Of a DNA stretch of 11,426 nt, positions 1 through 6,099 are shown piece by piece. Origin of the DNA: Deltaproteobacteria bacterium RIFCSPLOWO2_12_FULL_60_16 (GTDB lineage Bacteria; Desulfobacterota; Binatia; UBA9968); the NCBI GenBank assembly GCA_001798565.1, contig MGSR01000070.1, positions 1-11,426 on the forward strand, written 5' to 3'. The notes beneath the pieces were generated by a model. It saw only the letters and a program-made list of their open reading frames with translations. It was not told where the DNA came from and made no database searches. Numbering within the stretch: position 1 is the stretch's first letter; every line of letters begins with the position of its first letter. A program made the position numbers and the translations under genes.

Positions 1-530
1 TTGGTCAGTCCCTCGGCAACGAGTCTCAGAATCTCCACCTCTCTTTTCGTCAGGTGCTTGATCACTTCGTTGACCGGCTCCCCGCCGTAGTTTCCCGACT
101 GCGATTGGACGATTTCCTCGAAGGCATCCGCCGACGACATCTCCTTATCGACCCAAAACCCCCCTTCGTAGACCGTTTTGATCGCCTGTACCAGCGTGGC
201 GGAGGAAACGCCCTTCAGCACATATCCCTTAGCCCCGCTCTTGGCGGCGTTGAGAATATTTTCGTCTTCGGAGAAGGCCGTGAGAATAAGGACTTTCGTG
301 GCACTGTTTTTTTCGCCCACCTCGAGGAGCGTCTGCACCACGTCTCCTTTGGGCATTTTGAGGTCCAGCAGAAGCACGTCCGGCCTGGTCCGATCCACGA
401 CCTTGGAGACCTCATCTCCGCGAGCGGCTTCACCGACCACCAGGACATCCTTTTCCAGAGAAAGGATCCGCTTCAAGCCCTCGCGAAACAGCGCGTGGTC
501 ATCAGCGATCACAACTTTAATAGGACCCAT
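1..530 (-). CDS. NarL/FixJ-family two-component response regulator (3' end beyond window)
   Basis: This is a cytoplasmic transcription regulator switched by phosphorylation from a sensor histidine kinase. I translated it by hand from the complement: 176 residues are present and the frame is open to the window edge. The receiver domain spans about residues 4-120, with the acidic pair D10/D11 (ADDH), the probable phospho-acceptor D56 (LLLDLKMP), the conserved T84 (LTA) and K106 (YVLKG). A linker of about 35 residues follows. The start of a LuxR-type helix-turn-helix appears at about 160 (LTKREVEILRLVAEGLT), and the rest lies outside the window. The ATG at 530-528 is preceded by a purine-rich AAGGGGGAA ribosome-binding site. 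The gene is divergent from the paralog pair at 785-1556, which makes that pair a reasonable but unproven target. No histidine kinase is visible here. The family is certain; the signal and regulon are unknown. Confidence 0.93.
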   Translation of the reverse strand, partial: MGPIKVVIADDHALFREGLKRILSLEKDVLVVGEAARGDEVSKVVDRTRPDVLLLDLKMPKGDVVQTLLEVGEKNSATKVLILTAFSEDENILNAAKSGAKGYVLKGVSSATLVQAIKTVYEGGFWVDKEMSSADAFEEIVQSQSGNYGGEPVNEVIKHLTKREVEILRLVAEGLT

Positions 531-600
531 GGCTTCCCCCTTGGTCGTATAAGAAAAAGGCAGAAGTACGATACACAAAAAATGGATTATCCGCCAACAG

Positions 601-629
601 CAAATACTCCTAACGGGGTCGCCGGTCAA
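601..629 (-). promoter_or_regulatory. Candidate sigma-70 promoter of the response regulator
   Basis: On the minus strand TTGACC (629-624, 5 of 6 to the -35 consensus) is followed after exactly 17 bases by TATTTG (606-601), a weak -10 matching 3 of 6. Transcription would start near 594, giving a leader of about 64 bases before the ATG at 530. The good -35 and ideal spacing support it; the poor -10 suggests it would need an activator or is not real. Confidence 0.3.
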
Positions 630-773
630 GCCTGCAGTCGGACAATGCGCGTCAGTAGGACTTACGGCGTAGCATCAAAACCCTACTGAAGTCCTATTGT
701 AAGGAATGGCCGAAAATACTAAATCAAAAGCGTTTTTAGCATCTAAGAACGGGCGAGATGTTCGCTCAAGCTC

Positions 774-780
774 AGGAGGG
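774..780 (+). promoter_or_regulatory. Ribosome-binding site fixing the start at 785
   Basis: AGGAGGG lies 4 bases before ATG 785. It selects this start over the upstream in-frame ATG at 758, which would add nine residues in front of the signal peptide. Confidence 0.75.
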
Positions 781-784
781 TAAA

Positions 785-1195
785 ATGAAAAGCTTGTTTT
801 CGGTGACAGCGCTGACGCTCATCTATATGATTTTCTCTCTCTCCTCTTGTGCCGTACAGGAGGATATGACGCCTTCTCCAGCGCCCGCTCCCGCGGTCGT
901 AGCCAAGGCCCCGCCGGCAAAGGCGCCCGAGGCAAAGGTAAAACCAGTGAAGGCCTCCGGGGATGTGGGGCTTCTCGACTTGGAGAAGAACTATCTGATT
1001 TTGGTCACTAAAGAAGGGAAGCTCATCACCGCAGATTTTAACAACAAGACCAAGGTCCAGAAGATCGTGCCCCAACCGGCAAAGATGAGCGACATCAACC
1101 TGGGACAGGGCGCCTCGGTTACGTACCAGCAAAAAGGCGGGAAGAACATAGCCACGTCCGTTGAGTACACCGTCAAGGCAAAGAAGGGCGAATAG
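785..1195 (+). CDS. Small predicted outer-membrane lipoprotein, paralog 1 of a tandem pair
   Basis: I do not recognise a named gene. The protein has 136 residues. It starts with a lipoprotein signal peptide (residues 1-21) ending in the lipobox LSSC, with C22 as the lipidated cysteine. Residue +2 is Ala rather than Asp, which favours outer-membrane sorting through the Lol system. A flexible Pro/Ala/Lys-rich linker spans about 28-50. The remaining 86 residues are a beta-rich domain with the pattern GDVGLLD, KEGKLITADF, KTKV and KMSDINLG, ending in KAKKGE. This layout resembles the small OB/SH3-like barrels of DUF5666 or CusF-type periplasmic proteins, but that is pattern-level inference. I chose ATG 785 over the in-frame ATG 758 because AGGAGGG (774-780) sits 4 bases upstream and the signal peptide begins here. 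The paralog follows after 25 bases, so the two are probably co-transcribed. Confidence 0.8.
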   Translation: MKSLFSVTALTLIYMIFSLSSCAVQEDMTPSPAPAPAVVAKAPPAKAPEAKVKPVKASGDVGLLDLEKNYLILVTKEGKLITADFNNKTKVQKIVPQPAKMSDINLGQGASVTYQQKGGKNIATSVEYTVKAKKGE

Positions 1196-1220
1196 CATCG
1201 TTGAAGAAGAGGAGACGAAC

Positions 1221-1556
1221 ATGAAAAGAGATCTAATCTGTGCAGCCGTCATCTTAGCGTTTCTTGCCGTAGGTCCGGCATTGGCCCAGGAAAAGAAGGC
1301 TAAACCCCTGAAGGTAACCGGCGACATTGGTCTCTTGGACACCGAAAAGAACTATATGATCGTTGTCACCAAGGAGGGTAAGCTCGTTACCGTGGATTTT
1401 GACAAGAAGACGAAGGTGACCCAGTATGTGCCCCAGAACGCAAAGATGAGCGACATCAATCTTGGCGATGCCGCGTCGATAAGCTACAAGAAGCAGGGGG
1501 ATAAAAATATCCTGGATTCGCTCGAAGTCAAGGTAAAAGCGAAAAAGGGCGAGTGA
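1221..1556 (+). CDS. Small secreted periplasmic protein, paralog 2 of a tandem pair
   Basis: The function is not known to me. The protein has 111 residues with a cleavable Sec signal peptide: a KR-containing N-terminus, a hydrophobic core at 6-19 and an ALA|Q cleavage site after residue 22. No lipobox cysteine and no long linker are present, so the mature protein should be soluble in the periplasm. The domain from about residue 26 matches the C-terminal 86 residues of the preceding lipoprotein at 57 of 86 positions without gaps, so the two arose by tandem duplication. Conserved blocks include EKNY, VTKEGKL, KTKV, AKMSDINLG and the terminal KAKKGE. ATG 1221 is preferred over the in-frame 1161 because AGAGGAGA (about 1208-1215) precedes it and 1161 lies inside the upstream gene. 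The charged, Lys-rich surface suggests ligand, metal or surface binding, but no catalytic residues are evident. Confidence 0.8.
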   Translation: MKRDLICAAVILAFLAVGPALAQEKKAKPLKVTGDIGLLDTEKNYMIVVTKEGKLVTVDFDKKTKVTQYVPQNAKMSDINLGDAASISYKKQGDKNILDSLEVKVKAKKGE

Positions 1557-1560
1557 TAAG

Positions 1561-2883
1561 TCAATATACTAAGACGACCTTGAGATCCAAGACGTTCGTG
1601 CCGGTTGGTCCCGGGCAGAATAGCTCCTTCAGGCTTTTGAAGAAGTTATAAGAATCGTTGTCGCGCAGCGCCCGGCGCGGGTCGAGGCCAAGGTGGAGGG
1701 CCGCCGCTACGGTCGTTTTATCGGCGAATGCCCCGGCCGCCGGGGTCGGTCCGTCGCTTCCGTCGGTGCCGGCGCTGAGCATATGAAGCCCGTCATGGCC
1801 TGTTAATTCTATTGCGCTGGCCAGGGCAAATTCCTGGTTTCTACCGCCTCTTCCCTTCCCACGGACCTGCACTGTCGTCTCCCCTCCCAGGAGAAAACAG
1901 TGCGGCCGGCGATAGCCCTTTGTTCGTTTGAGAAAAGAGCAGAGCTCTCCCGCCCGTGTGGTCGTGTCGCCGCTGAGCTCACTCGTCAGGATGGTAGCCG
2001 CAAAACCGAGCGATCCGGCCTCTTTTTTGGCGGCGAGCAGGGCGTCTTTATTATTTGCCAGGAGGGCAAAAGGACTCCCGGCTGACAGCGTGGTCCCCGG
2101 CTTTAGCGTCTCCGGAATCTCTCCCCGCACCCCCCGGCTAAGATAGGCACGTACTCTCAGCGGCAGCCGTTCGACGAGGCCGTATCTTCTTAGCAGACGC
2201 CATACGTCTGCGTAGGTCGTGGGGTCGTGAAAGCTGGGGGCTGAGCCGATTACCGTTGGATCATCCCCAAGGACATCGGAAATGGCGAGCGTCAGGACTC
2301 TCGCCGGGTAAGCATGCCGTAATATTCCTCCCGCCTTGACCCCGGAGAGATGCTTGCGAATGGAGTTCATCTCCAAAATGGTCATGCCGCTCTTCAGTAG
2401 TAGAGCCGTAGTGCGCCGTTTGTCTTCCAGCGTCAGGCCGGGCGCCGGTTTCGCCAGCAGCGAGGAGGCGCCCCCCATAAGGAAGAAGATAACGCAGTCG
2501 TCGCGCCGGGCGGCGCCCAGGAGCCGGAGACACCGCTCCGTGCTGTCCAGGCTCCGCCTGTCGGGCAAGGGATGACCCGCAATGGCCAGAGAGATTCGCT
2601 CGGATCGTCCTCGAAAAGAGCGATCCCGGCTCACCAGCGCTCCTCTCTCCAGGCGGTCGTGAAAGAGGGCCTCCCAGAACGGCGCCGACTGATCGACACC
2701 CTTGCCGGCTCCAATAACGTAAACCCTGCCGGTCAACGGAAAATAGCTGCGGCCCTGCCTGCCTTCTACCGCCAGGGCGCCGTTTGAAATCGCCAGCTTC
2801 TTGGGCAAAAGGGTCGAAGGCTGGACCGCCCGGACGGCGGCATCATAGATCGCTTTGAGGATGGTTTTGGCATGCGCTTCCAT
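1561..2883 (-). CDS. Glycerate 2-kinase, MOFRL family (GckA/TtuD type)
   Basis: This enzyme phosphorylates D-glycerate with ATP to 2-phosphoglycerate, feeding glycerate from the serine, glyoxylate or tartrate routes into lower glycolysis in the cytoplasm. The 440-residue length is normal for the family. Visible hallmarks are VYVIGAGKG (54-62), GHPLPD (103-108), MGGASSLL (136-143), RKHLSGVKAGG (176-186), SDVLGDDPT (202-210), and in the C-terminal MOFRL domain LGGETTV (332-338), GRGGRNQE (344-351), SAGTDGSDGPT (370-380) and TGTNVLDL (427-434). The frame opens further to a TTG at 2949. I reject that start because the TTG belongs to a good -35 element and has no ribosome-binding site, and family N-termini resemble the sequence from ATG 2883. 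The site before 2883 is weak (AAGG). Older databases often call such proteins hydroxypyruvate reductase. No neighbour shares the pathway. Confidence 0.93.
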   Translation of the reverse strand: MEAHAKTILKAIYDAAVRAVQPSTLLPKKLAISNGALAVEGRQGRSYFPLTGRVYVIGAGKGVDQSAPFWEALFHDRLERGALVSRDRSFRGRSERISLAIAGHPLPDRRSLDSTERCLRLLGAARRDDCVIFFLMGGASSLLAKPAPGLTLEDKRRTTALLLKSGMTILEMNSIRKHLSGVKAGGILRHAYPARVLTLAISDVLGDDPTVIGSAPSFHDPTTYADVWRLLRRYGLVERLPLRVRAYLSRGVRGEIPETLKPGTTLSAGSPFALLANNKDALLAAKKEAGSLGFAATILTSELSGDTTTRAGELCSFLKRTKGYRRPHCFLLGGETTVQVRGKGRGGRNQEFALASAIELTGHDGLHMLSAGTDGSDGPTPAAGAFADKTTVAAALHLGLDPRRALRDNDSYNFFKSLKELFCPGPTGTNVLDLKVVLVY

Positions 2884-2898
2884 GGGGCCGGGAAGACC

Positions 2899-2928
2899 TT
2901 GCGCCGCTCGGCGATTTTCATCTATATT
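2899..2928 (+). promoter_or_regulatory. Candidate sigma-70 promoter of the YIP1-family gene
   Basis: TTGCGC (2899-2904, 3 of 6) is followed after 18 bases by TATATT (2923-2928, 5 of 6). Transcription would begin near 2935, upstream of the strong ribosome-binding site at 2958. The good -10 is shared almost exactly with the promoter on the other strand. Confidence 0.35.
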
Positions 2929-2949
2929 GCTCCTGGCTATGGATCTCAA
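2921..2949 (-). promoter_or_regulatory. Candidate sigma-70 promoter of the glycerate kinase gene
   Basis: On the minus strand TTGAGA (2949-2944, 5 of 6 to consensus) is followed after exactly 17 bases by TATAGA (2926-2921, 4 of 6). The predicted transcription start is near 2914, which leaves about 30 bases of leader before ATG 2883. The -10 overlaps that of the opposite promoter for the YIP1 gene. Confidence 0.5.
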
Positions 2950-2957
2950 GAGCTGTC

Positions 2958-2965
2958 AGGAGGGG
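2958..2965 (+). promoter_or_regulatory. Strong ribosome-binding site of the YIP1-family gene
   Basis: AGGAGGGG directly precedes ATG 2968 and decides the start. The frame is open back to an ATG at 2872, but those 32 extra codons would run through the promoter and the 5' end of the opposing gene. Confidence 0.75.
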
Positions 2966-2967
2966 TT

Positions 2968-3498
2968 ATGAGCGACTCCGAGTTTCTTCCCCAGGAAGGC
3001 CCCAAGGCTTTCGCATTGGTTTGGCGCAAGGTGATGTTGGATCCCCGCGGCTTCTATCGTGACATGCCGGCGACTGGAGGCTTCGAAAACCCGCTGATTT
3101 TTCTGGGTGTTTGCGGCTTCGTTTACTTCGTTCTGAGGGTCGTCGTGTTCGGTCTGCCCGATGCCATCAATACTATATTCCTGATCGCCCTGGCCTATAT
3201 TTTTGGACCTGGCATCCTGATGCTGGCTTCTCAGTTCGTCTTTCAGGGGGAGGGCGACTACGAGGGCACTTTACGATTATGCGCCTATGCCGGAGCCTGC
3301 CTGGGCCTGGCCTGGATTCCTGCTTTGGGGATTCTCGCCTATGTCTATAGCCTGTACCTGATATTTCTCGGCATGGAAAAAGTTCACCGGCTGGACACCA
3401 CCAAGGCAGCCATGACGACCCTCGTTGCCTTGGTCGTGACCTCGCTCATTATCATATGGGTGTTAGGGTTGGAGAGAATCCGTCACCCCCTCTTATAA
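2968..3498 (+). CDS. YIP1-family integral membrane protein
   Basis: The predicted inner-membrane protein has 176 residues and an N-terminal cytoplasmic segment of about 40 residues containing the family-like stretch VWRKVMLDPRGFYRDMP (18-34). About five hydrophobic segments follow, at roughly 43-63, 68-92, 104-123, 124-136 and 148-168. Bacterial YIP1-domain proteins share this fold with eukaryotic Yip1/Yif1 membrane-traffic proteins, but their role in bacteria is not established, and I assign no function. The short loop QGEGDYEGTLRLCAYA (93-108) between segments resembles the conserved mid-protein motif of the family. The start at ATG 2968 rests on the adjacent AGGAGGGG. The gene stands alone on its strand, divergent from the glycerate kinase gene and convergent with the large leftward cluster. 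Confidence 0.8.
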   Translation: MSDSEFLPQEGPKAFALVWRKVMLDPRGFYRDMPATGGFENPLIFLGVCGFVYFVLRVVVFGLPDAINTIFLIALAYIFGPGILMLASQFVFQGEGDYEGTLRLCAYAGACLGLAWIPALGILAYVYSLYLIFLGMEKVHRLDTTKAAMTTLVALVVTSLIIIWVLGLERIRHPLL

Positions 3499-3503
3499 TT
3501 TTC

Positions 3504-3546
3504 GATTTTAGATTGAATCCAAAATCGGCAATCCAAAATCCAAAAT
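3504..3546. repeat. AT-rich hairpin plus direct repeats between convergent genes
   Basis: A stem of nine positions (GATTTTAGA 3504-3512 against TCCAAAATC 3518-3526, with one mismatch) encloses a 5-base loop. The right arm belongs to an 11-base unit, AATCCAAAATC, repeated exactly at 3516-3526 and 3530-3540, with a third partial copy CCAAAAT at 3540-3546. It lies 5 bases after the YIP1 stop and about 32 bases beyond the stop of the zinc-finger gene on the other strand. No T-run follows on either strand, so it is not a classical intrinsic terminator, though a hairpin here could protect or end both transcripts. The simple modular composition suggests a small dispersed intergenic repeat family. 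Confidence 0.6.
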
Positions 3547-3578
3547 AGTCAGGTTGTCGGGCTGGGGTTGGGTGGAAC

Positions 3579-4052
3579 TCAGAAGTTGTCTTCTTCGATG
3601 TCCGTGATGGCCAGCTTGCGGTAGGTTCTTTCGTCTTCAAACTTCTTCTGCAGCTTGCTTTCCCTCTCCGTCTCTTCCTGGCATTTTACGCACAGCCGCG
3701 TAAAGGGAAGGACCTTCAACCGCCCCAGTTGGATCTCGCCCTCGCAGTTCTCGCAACCGCACTCGCAGATCCCGTAGGTTTTGTCCTTGATCCGCTGGAG
3801 GGCTTCGTCGATACCCAGCAGCTTCTCTCGTTCGCGGTCGTTGAGGATGAAATTGATTTCCCGGTCCCGCTCGTCGCTGGCCAGGTCGTAGGTATCGCGC
3901 CCCTCGTCCTTGCTTCCCTCCGTCTCTTCCTTGACGCGCCCGCGGATTTCGCGCAGAAGCTGTTTCTTGGTCTCCTGCAGCGTTTCCTGAGCCTTTTTCA
4001 GAAACTCCTTGCGCAGTTTCTTATCGTCTACTATGGGTTTGGATCTGGCCAT
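3579..4052 (-). CDS. DksA/TraR-family zinc-finger protein with six cysteines
   Basis: DksA/TraR proteins bind RNA polymerase through the secondary channel and, usually with ppGpp, retune transcription in the stringent response. The protein has 157 residues. A charged N-terminal coiled-coil-like region covers about 10-90. It contains DTYDLASDE (53-61), which fits the acidic DxxDxA tip motif used to reach the polymerase active site. The C4 zinc finger is C100-X2-C103-X17-C121-X2-C124 with the usual RLK..P....C core (111-121). Two further cysteines, C96 and C98, lie just upstream, because the YGIC turn (93-96) is four residues further from the CX2C pair than in typical members. The ATG overlaps the rimO stop by one base (TGATG), so translation is probably coupled. 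It is the last gene of the cluster. Whether it is the housekeeping DksA or a paralog cannot be told from the window. Confidence 0.88.
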   Translation of the reverse strand: MARSKPIVDDKKLRKEFLKKAQETLQETKKQLLREIRGRVKEETEGSKDEGRDTYDLASDERDREINFILNDREREKLLGIDEALQRIKDKTYGICECGCENCEGEIQLGRLKVLPFTRLCVKCQEETERESKLQKKFEDERTYRKLAITDIEEDNF

Positions 4053-5407
4053 CAGTCGCCTAGTATGGCACCTATAAGATCATAGTCAAGGGCCCGGGTG
4101 ATTCTCGCCTTTGCGAAATCGCCCGGCCTGAATTTTGCCACCCTGCGGTTCATGGGCTTGCCCTGGAGGCAGACAAGCCCGTCCACCTCGGGGGCATGGG
4201 CCTGTGTGCGGCCCAGCCACCTGTCCGCCTCGGCGTCATAGCGGTCGATCATAACCTCCTGAACCGTTCCGATCAGGCTCTCATTTTTCTTCCGTGAGAT
4301 GCTCGCCTGAAGGTCCATCACCTCCTGCCAGCGTATCTCTTTCTCCTGCTCGGGAAGGTGATTCCCCATAAGGGCTGCCGGCGTCCCCTCCTCGACGGAG
4401 TATTTGAATACTCCCAGCCGGTCGAACTGCGTCTCTTCGACGAAATCCAGGAGCTGTTGAAAGTCCTCCTCGGTCTCTCCGGGAAAACCGACAATCAGCG
4501 AGGTTCGCAGCGTGACTCCCGGGATCATGCGGCGCAGTTTGTCCACCGCTTCGCTGACGGCGCTGCCGCTCTTGCCCCGGCGCATGCGCCTGAGAATCCC
4601 GGGGCTGATGTGCTGGAACGGAATATCCACATACTTGCAGATCTTTTCATTTTCGTGGATCAGGCGCAGCAGGGGCTCGTCGAGGAAATTGGGATAGGAG
4701 TACAGGAGACGGATCCACTGAATCCGCGGCACCTCGACCATCTCGCGCAGCAGCCCGTAGAGCGTGGTGCCGTCCCTCCGTTCTCTGCCATAGGCGGTCA
4801 GGTCCTGGGCGATCAGGTTTATTTCCTTGACGCCCGCCTGGGCCAGCGCCCCCGCCTCCTTTACGACGGAGTCGATCGGGCGGCTGCGGTGGGGACCGCG
4901 GAGCTGGGGGATGATGCAAAAGGCGCACTTGTGATCGCAGCCTTCGGACACCTTGAGAAATGCGGTGTGGGACGGAGTGGTCAGAAGCCGCGGCGTAGCG
5001 TCATCGTAAAGATAGCGCGGGATCCCCACGTAGGCCCGCTGCCTTTTGCCCTCGCGGTGCCCTTTGAGGATGTCGACGATGCGCGGGACCTCGCCCGTCC
5101 CGATAAAGAGATCCACCTCGGGCAACTCCCGGCTGAGCTCCTCCGAGTACCGTTGCGGAAGGCAGCCGGCGACGACCAGGGTTTTTAATCTCCCTTCTTC
5201 CTTGAAGCGCGCCGTCTCCAGGATAGTATCGACGGATTCCTCCTTGGCCGCGTCGATGAAGCTGCAGGTGTTGATCAGGACGATGTCGGCCTCACAGGGC
5301 TCCGAGACCATCTCGTACGGGCCCTGCTGGAGGAGTCCCGCCATGACCTCCGTATCGACGAGGTTGCGCGCGCAGCCGAGGCTGATAATGCTGACTTTTT
5401 CCTTCAT
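4052..5407 (-). CDS. rimO: Ribosomal protein uS12 methylthiotransferase RimO
   Basis: RimO is a radical-SAM enzyme carrying two [4Fe-4S] clusters that adds a methylthio group to the conserved aspartate of ribosomal protein uS12. All domains are complete over 451 residues. The N-terminal MTTase domain has cluster ligands C12 (SLGCARNLVDTE), C48 (INTCSF) and C82 (AGCLPQRY). The radical-SAM core has C157, C161 and C164 in EGCDHKCAFC, plus the downstream VGFPGETEEDF stretch near 308-318. A C-terminal TRAM domain occupies roughly the last 70 residues. The SLGC..N.VD.E start and the uninterrupted RimO-like spacing separate it from MiaB, which modifies tRNA. The ATG overlaps the lolA stop by four bases (ATGA), and the stop overlaps the next gene's start by one, so it is read as part of a coupled unit. 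Confidence 0.96.
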   Translation of the reverse strand: MKEKVSIISLGCARNLVDTEVMAGLLQQGPYEMVSEPCEADIVLINTCSFIDAAKEESVDTILETARFKEEGRLKTLVVAGCLPQRYSEELSRELPEVDLFIGTGEVPRIVDILKGHREGKRQRAYVGIPRYLYDDATPRLLTTPSHTAFLKVSEGCDHKCAFCIIPQLRGPHRSRPIDSVVKEAGALAQAGVKEINLIAQDLTAYGRERRDGTTLYGLLREMVEVPRIQWIRLLYSYPNFLDEPLLRLIHENEKICKYVDIPFQHISPGILRRMRRGKSGSAVSEAVDKLRRMIPGVTLRTSLIVGFPGETEEDFQQLLDFVEETQFDRLGVFKYSVEEGTPAALMGNHLPEQEKEIRWQEVMDLQASISRKKNESLIGTVQEVMIDRYDAEADRWLGRTQAHAPEVDGLVCLQGKPMNRRVAKFRPGDFAKARITRALDYDLIGAILGD

Positions 5408-6099
5408 CGGGATGGCGCCCCCAGTTCGACCACGTCGACCCCTTCCGGGAGTTGGAGACGAAACAGGGAGTCTTTCAGTCCGGTTCCCTTGCGCATACCG
5501 GCAAAGCGAATCATGGTGACGTTGCCCGCGGCGTCCCGGATCCGGCTCGAATGGATGTTGAAGCTCTCCGCGTCGACGCCCAGGAGGATTTCACCAAAGC
5601 CTCCCAGCTCCCCTCTGGGCTCCAGCCTGAGCAGATAGAGTCCCTGTTCCAACCCCTTCAAGCTGACCTTAAACTCCTTCTTCAGATTGCCGATGCCCAA
5701 CAGAAAGGACAGAGGGATATCCGAGCGAAAAGCGCTTTTCAGCGGGCTCTTGAGGACCTGTCCTTGCTCCGGCTGGTAATAGTATAGGTTTTTCCCGTCC
5801 GCCAGGACAAACTGCCCCTTGGGCTCGTCGTAGCGCCAGAGCATCCTGCCGGGGCGCTTGAAATAGAGCTTGCCGTGCGCCTTGAGGCTGCGGGCAAGGG
5901 TCTTAAGCTCCGTCTCTTGCCGAAAATCCGTTACGAAGTCAACAGCGGAGTCGTAGCTTTTCTGCAGACCGTCGATGACGCGCGCCTCCTCTTGAGGATC
6001 GCTCGCGCCTGCGGAGGAAACGCCGCAGAGAAGCAGCCAGACGGGCAGCCAGAGGAGAGGCGGCGGCCCGGGGCGCTTACGGTTCCAGTTTTCTCGCAT
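5404..6099 (-). CDS. lolA: Periplasmic outer-membrane lipoprotein carrier LolA
   Basis: LolA takes mature lipoproteins released by the inner-membrane LolCDE transporter and ferries them through the periplasm to the outer membrane. The 231-residue protein has a Sec signal peptide with a basic start (residues 1-10), a hydrophobic core at 15-25 and a likely AGA|S cleavage after residue 32. Leu stands just before C25, so this is not a lipobox. The mature part shows the LolA core: the VTDFRQETELKTLA stretch (56-69), the KLYFKRPGRMLWRYDEP segment (77-93) with its conserved Arg-Pro, and LADGKNLYYYQPEQGQV. Length and order fit the family. The first 23 bases overlap the ftsK 3' end, with GAGAGG upstream of the ATG, and the end overlaps rimO by four bases. 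A lipoprotein that could use this carrier is encoded at 785-1195. Confidence 0.92.
   Translation of the reverse strand: MRENWNRKRPGPPPLLWLPVWLLLCGVSSAGASDPQEEARVIDGLQKSYDSAVDFVTDFRQETELKTLARSLKAHGKLYFKRPGRMLWRYDEPKGQFVLADGKNLYYYQPEQGQVLKSPLKSAFRSDIPLSFLLGIGNLKKEFKVSLKGLEQGLYLLRLEPRGELGGFGEILLGVDAESFNIHSSRIRDAAGNVTMIRFAGMRKGTGLKDSLFRLQLPEGVDVVELGAPSR

Larger units (their letters stand above)
531..784. promoter_or_regulatory. Divergent intergenic region with inverted repeat
   Basis: This 254-base non-coding stretch separates the leftward response regulator from the rightward paralog pair and must hold control signals for at least one side. It contains an inverted repeat: CAGTAGGACTT at 653-663 and AAGTCCTATTG at 689-699, matching at 10 of 11 positions with centres 36 bases apart. 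A second copy of the arm core, CCTACTG, is at 682-688. Such spaced dyads are typical of operator sites, and a NarL-type regulator next door is a natural candidate, but this is inference. A single NarL-heptamer-like TACTCCT at 605-611 could be chance. I see no convincing sigma-70 or sigma-54 promoter for the rightward genes. Confidence 0.45.

Noticed and set aside
605..611. TACTCCT as a NarL heptamer
   Set aside because: A single degenerate 7-base match is expected by chance, and no partner in the usual inverted arrangement was seen.
54..689. Open frame of 211 codons on the plus strand at the left end
   Set aside because: It lies opposite the response regulator, whose receiver residues are all in place, and it has no supporting start signal.
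743..1342. Open frame of 199 codons on the minus strand across both paralogs
   Set aside because: The plus-strand genes have signal peptides, ribosome-binding sites and mutual homology at the protein level. The antisense frame only mirrors them.
2884..2949. TTG start at 2949 adding 22 residues to the glycerate kinase
   Set aside because: The TTG is the first half of a strong -35 element, no ribosome-binding site precedes it, and the extra residues do not resemble the family N-terminus.
4358..5188. Open frame of 276 codons on the plus strand opposite rimO
   Set aside because: It is a shadow of a complete RimO gene and shows no family motif or ribosome-binding site.
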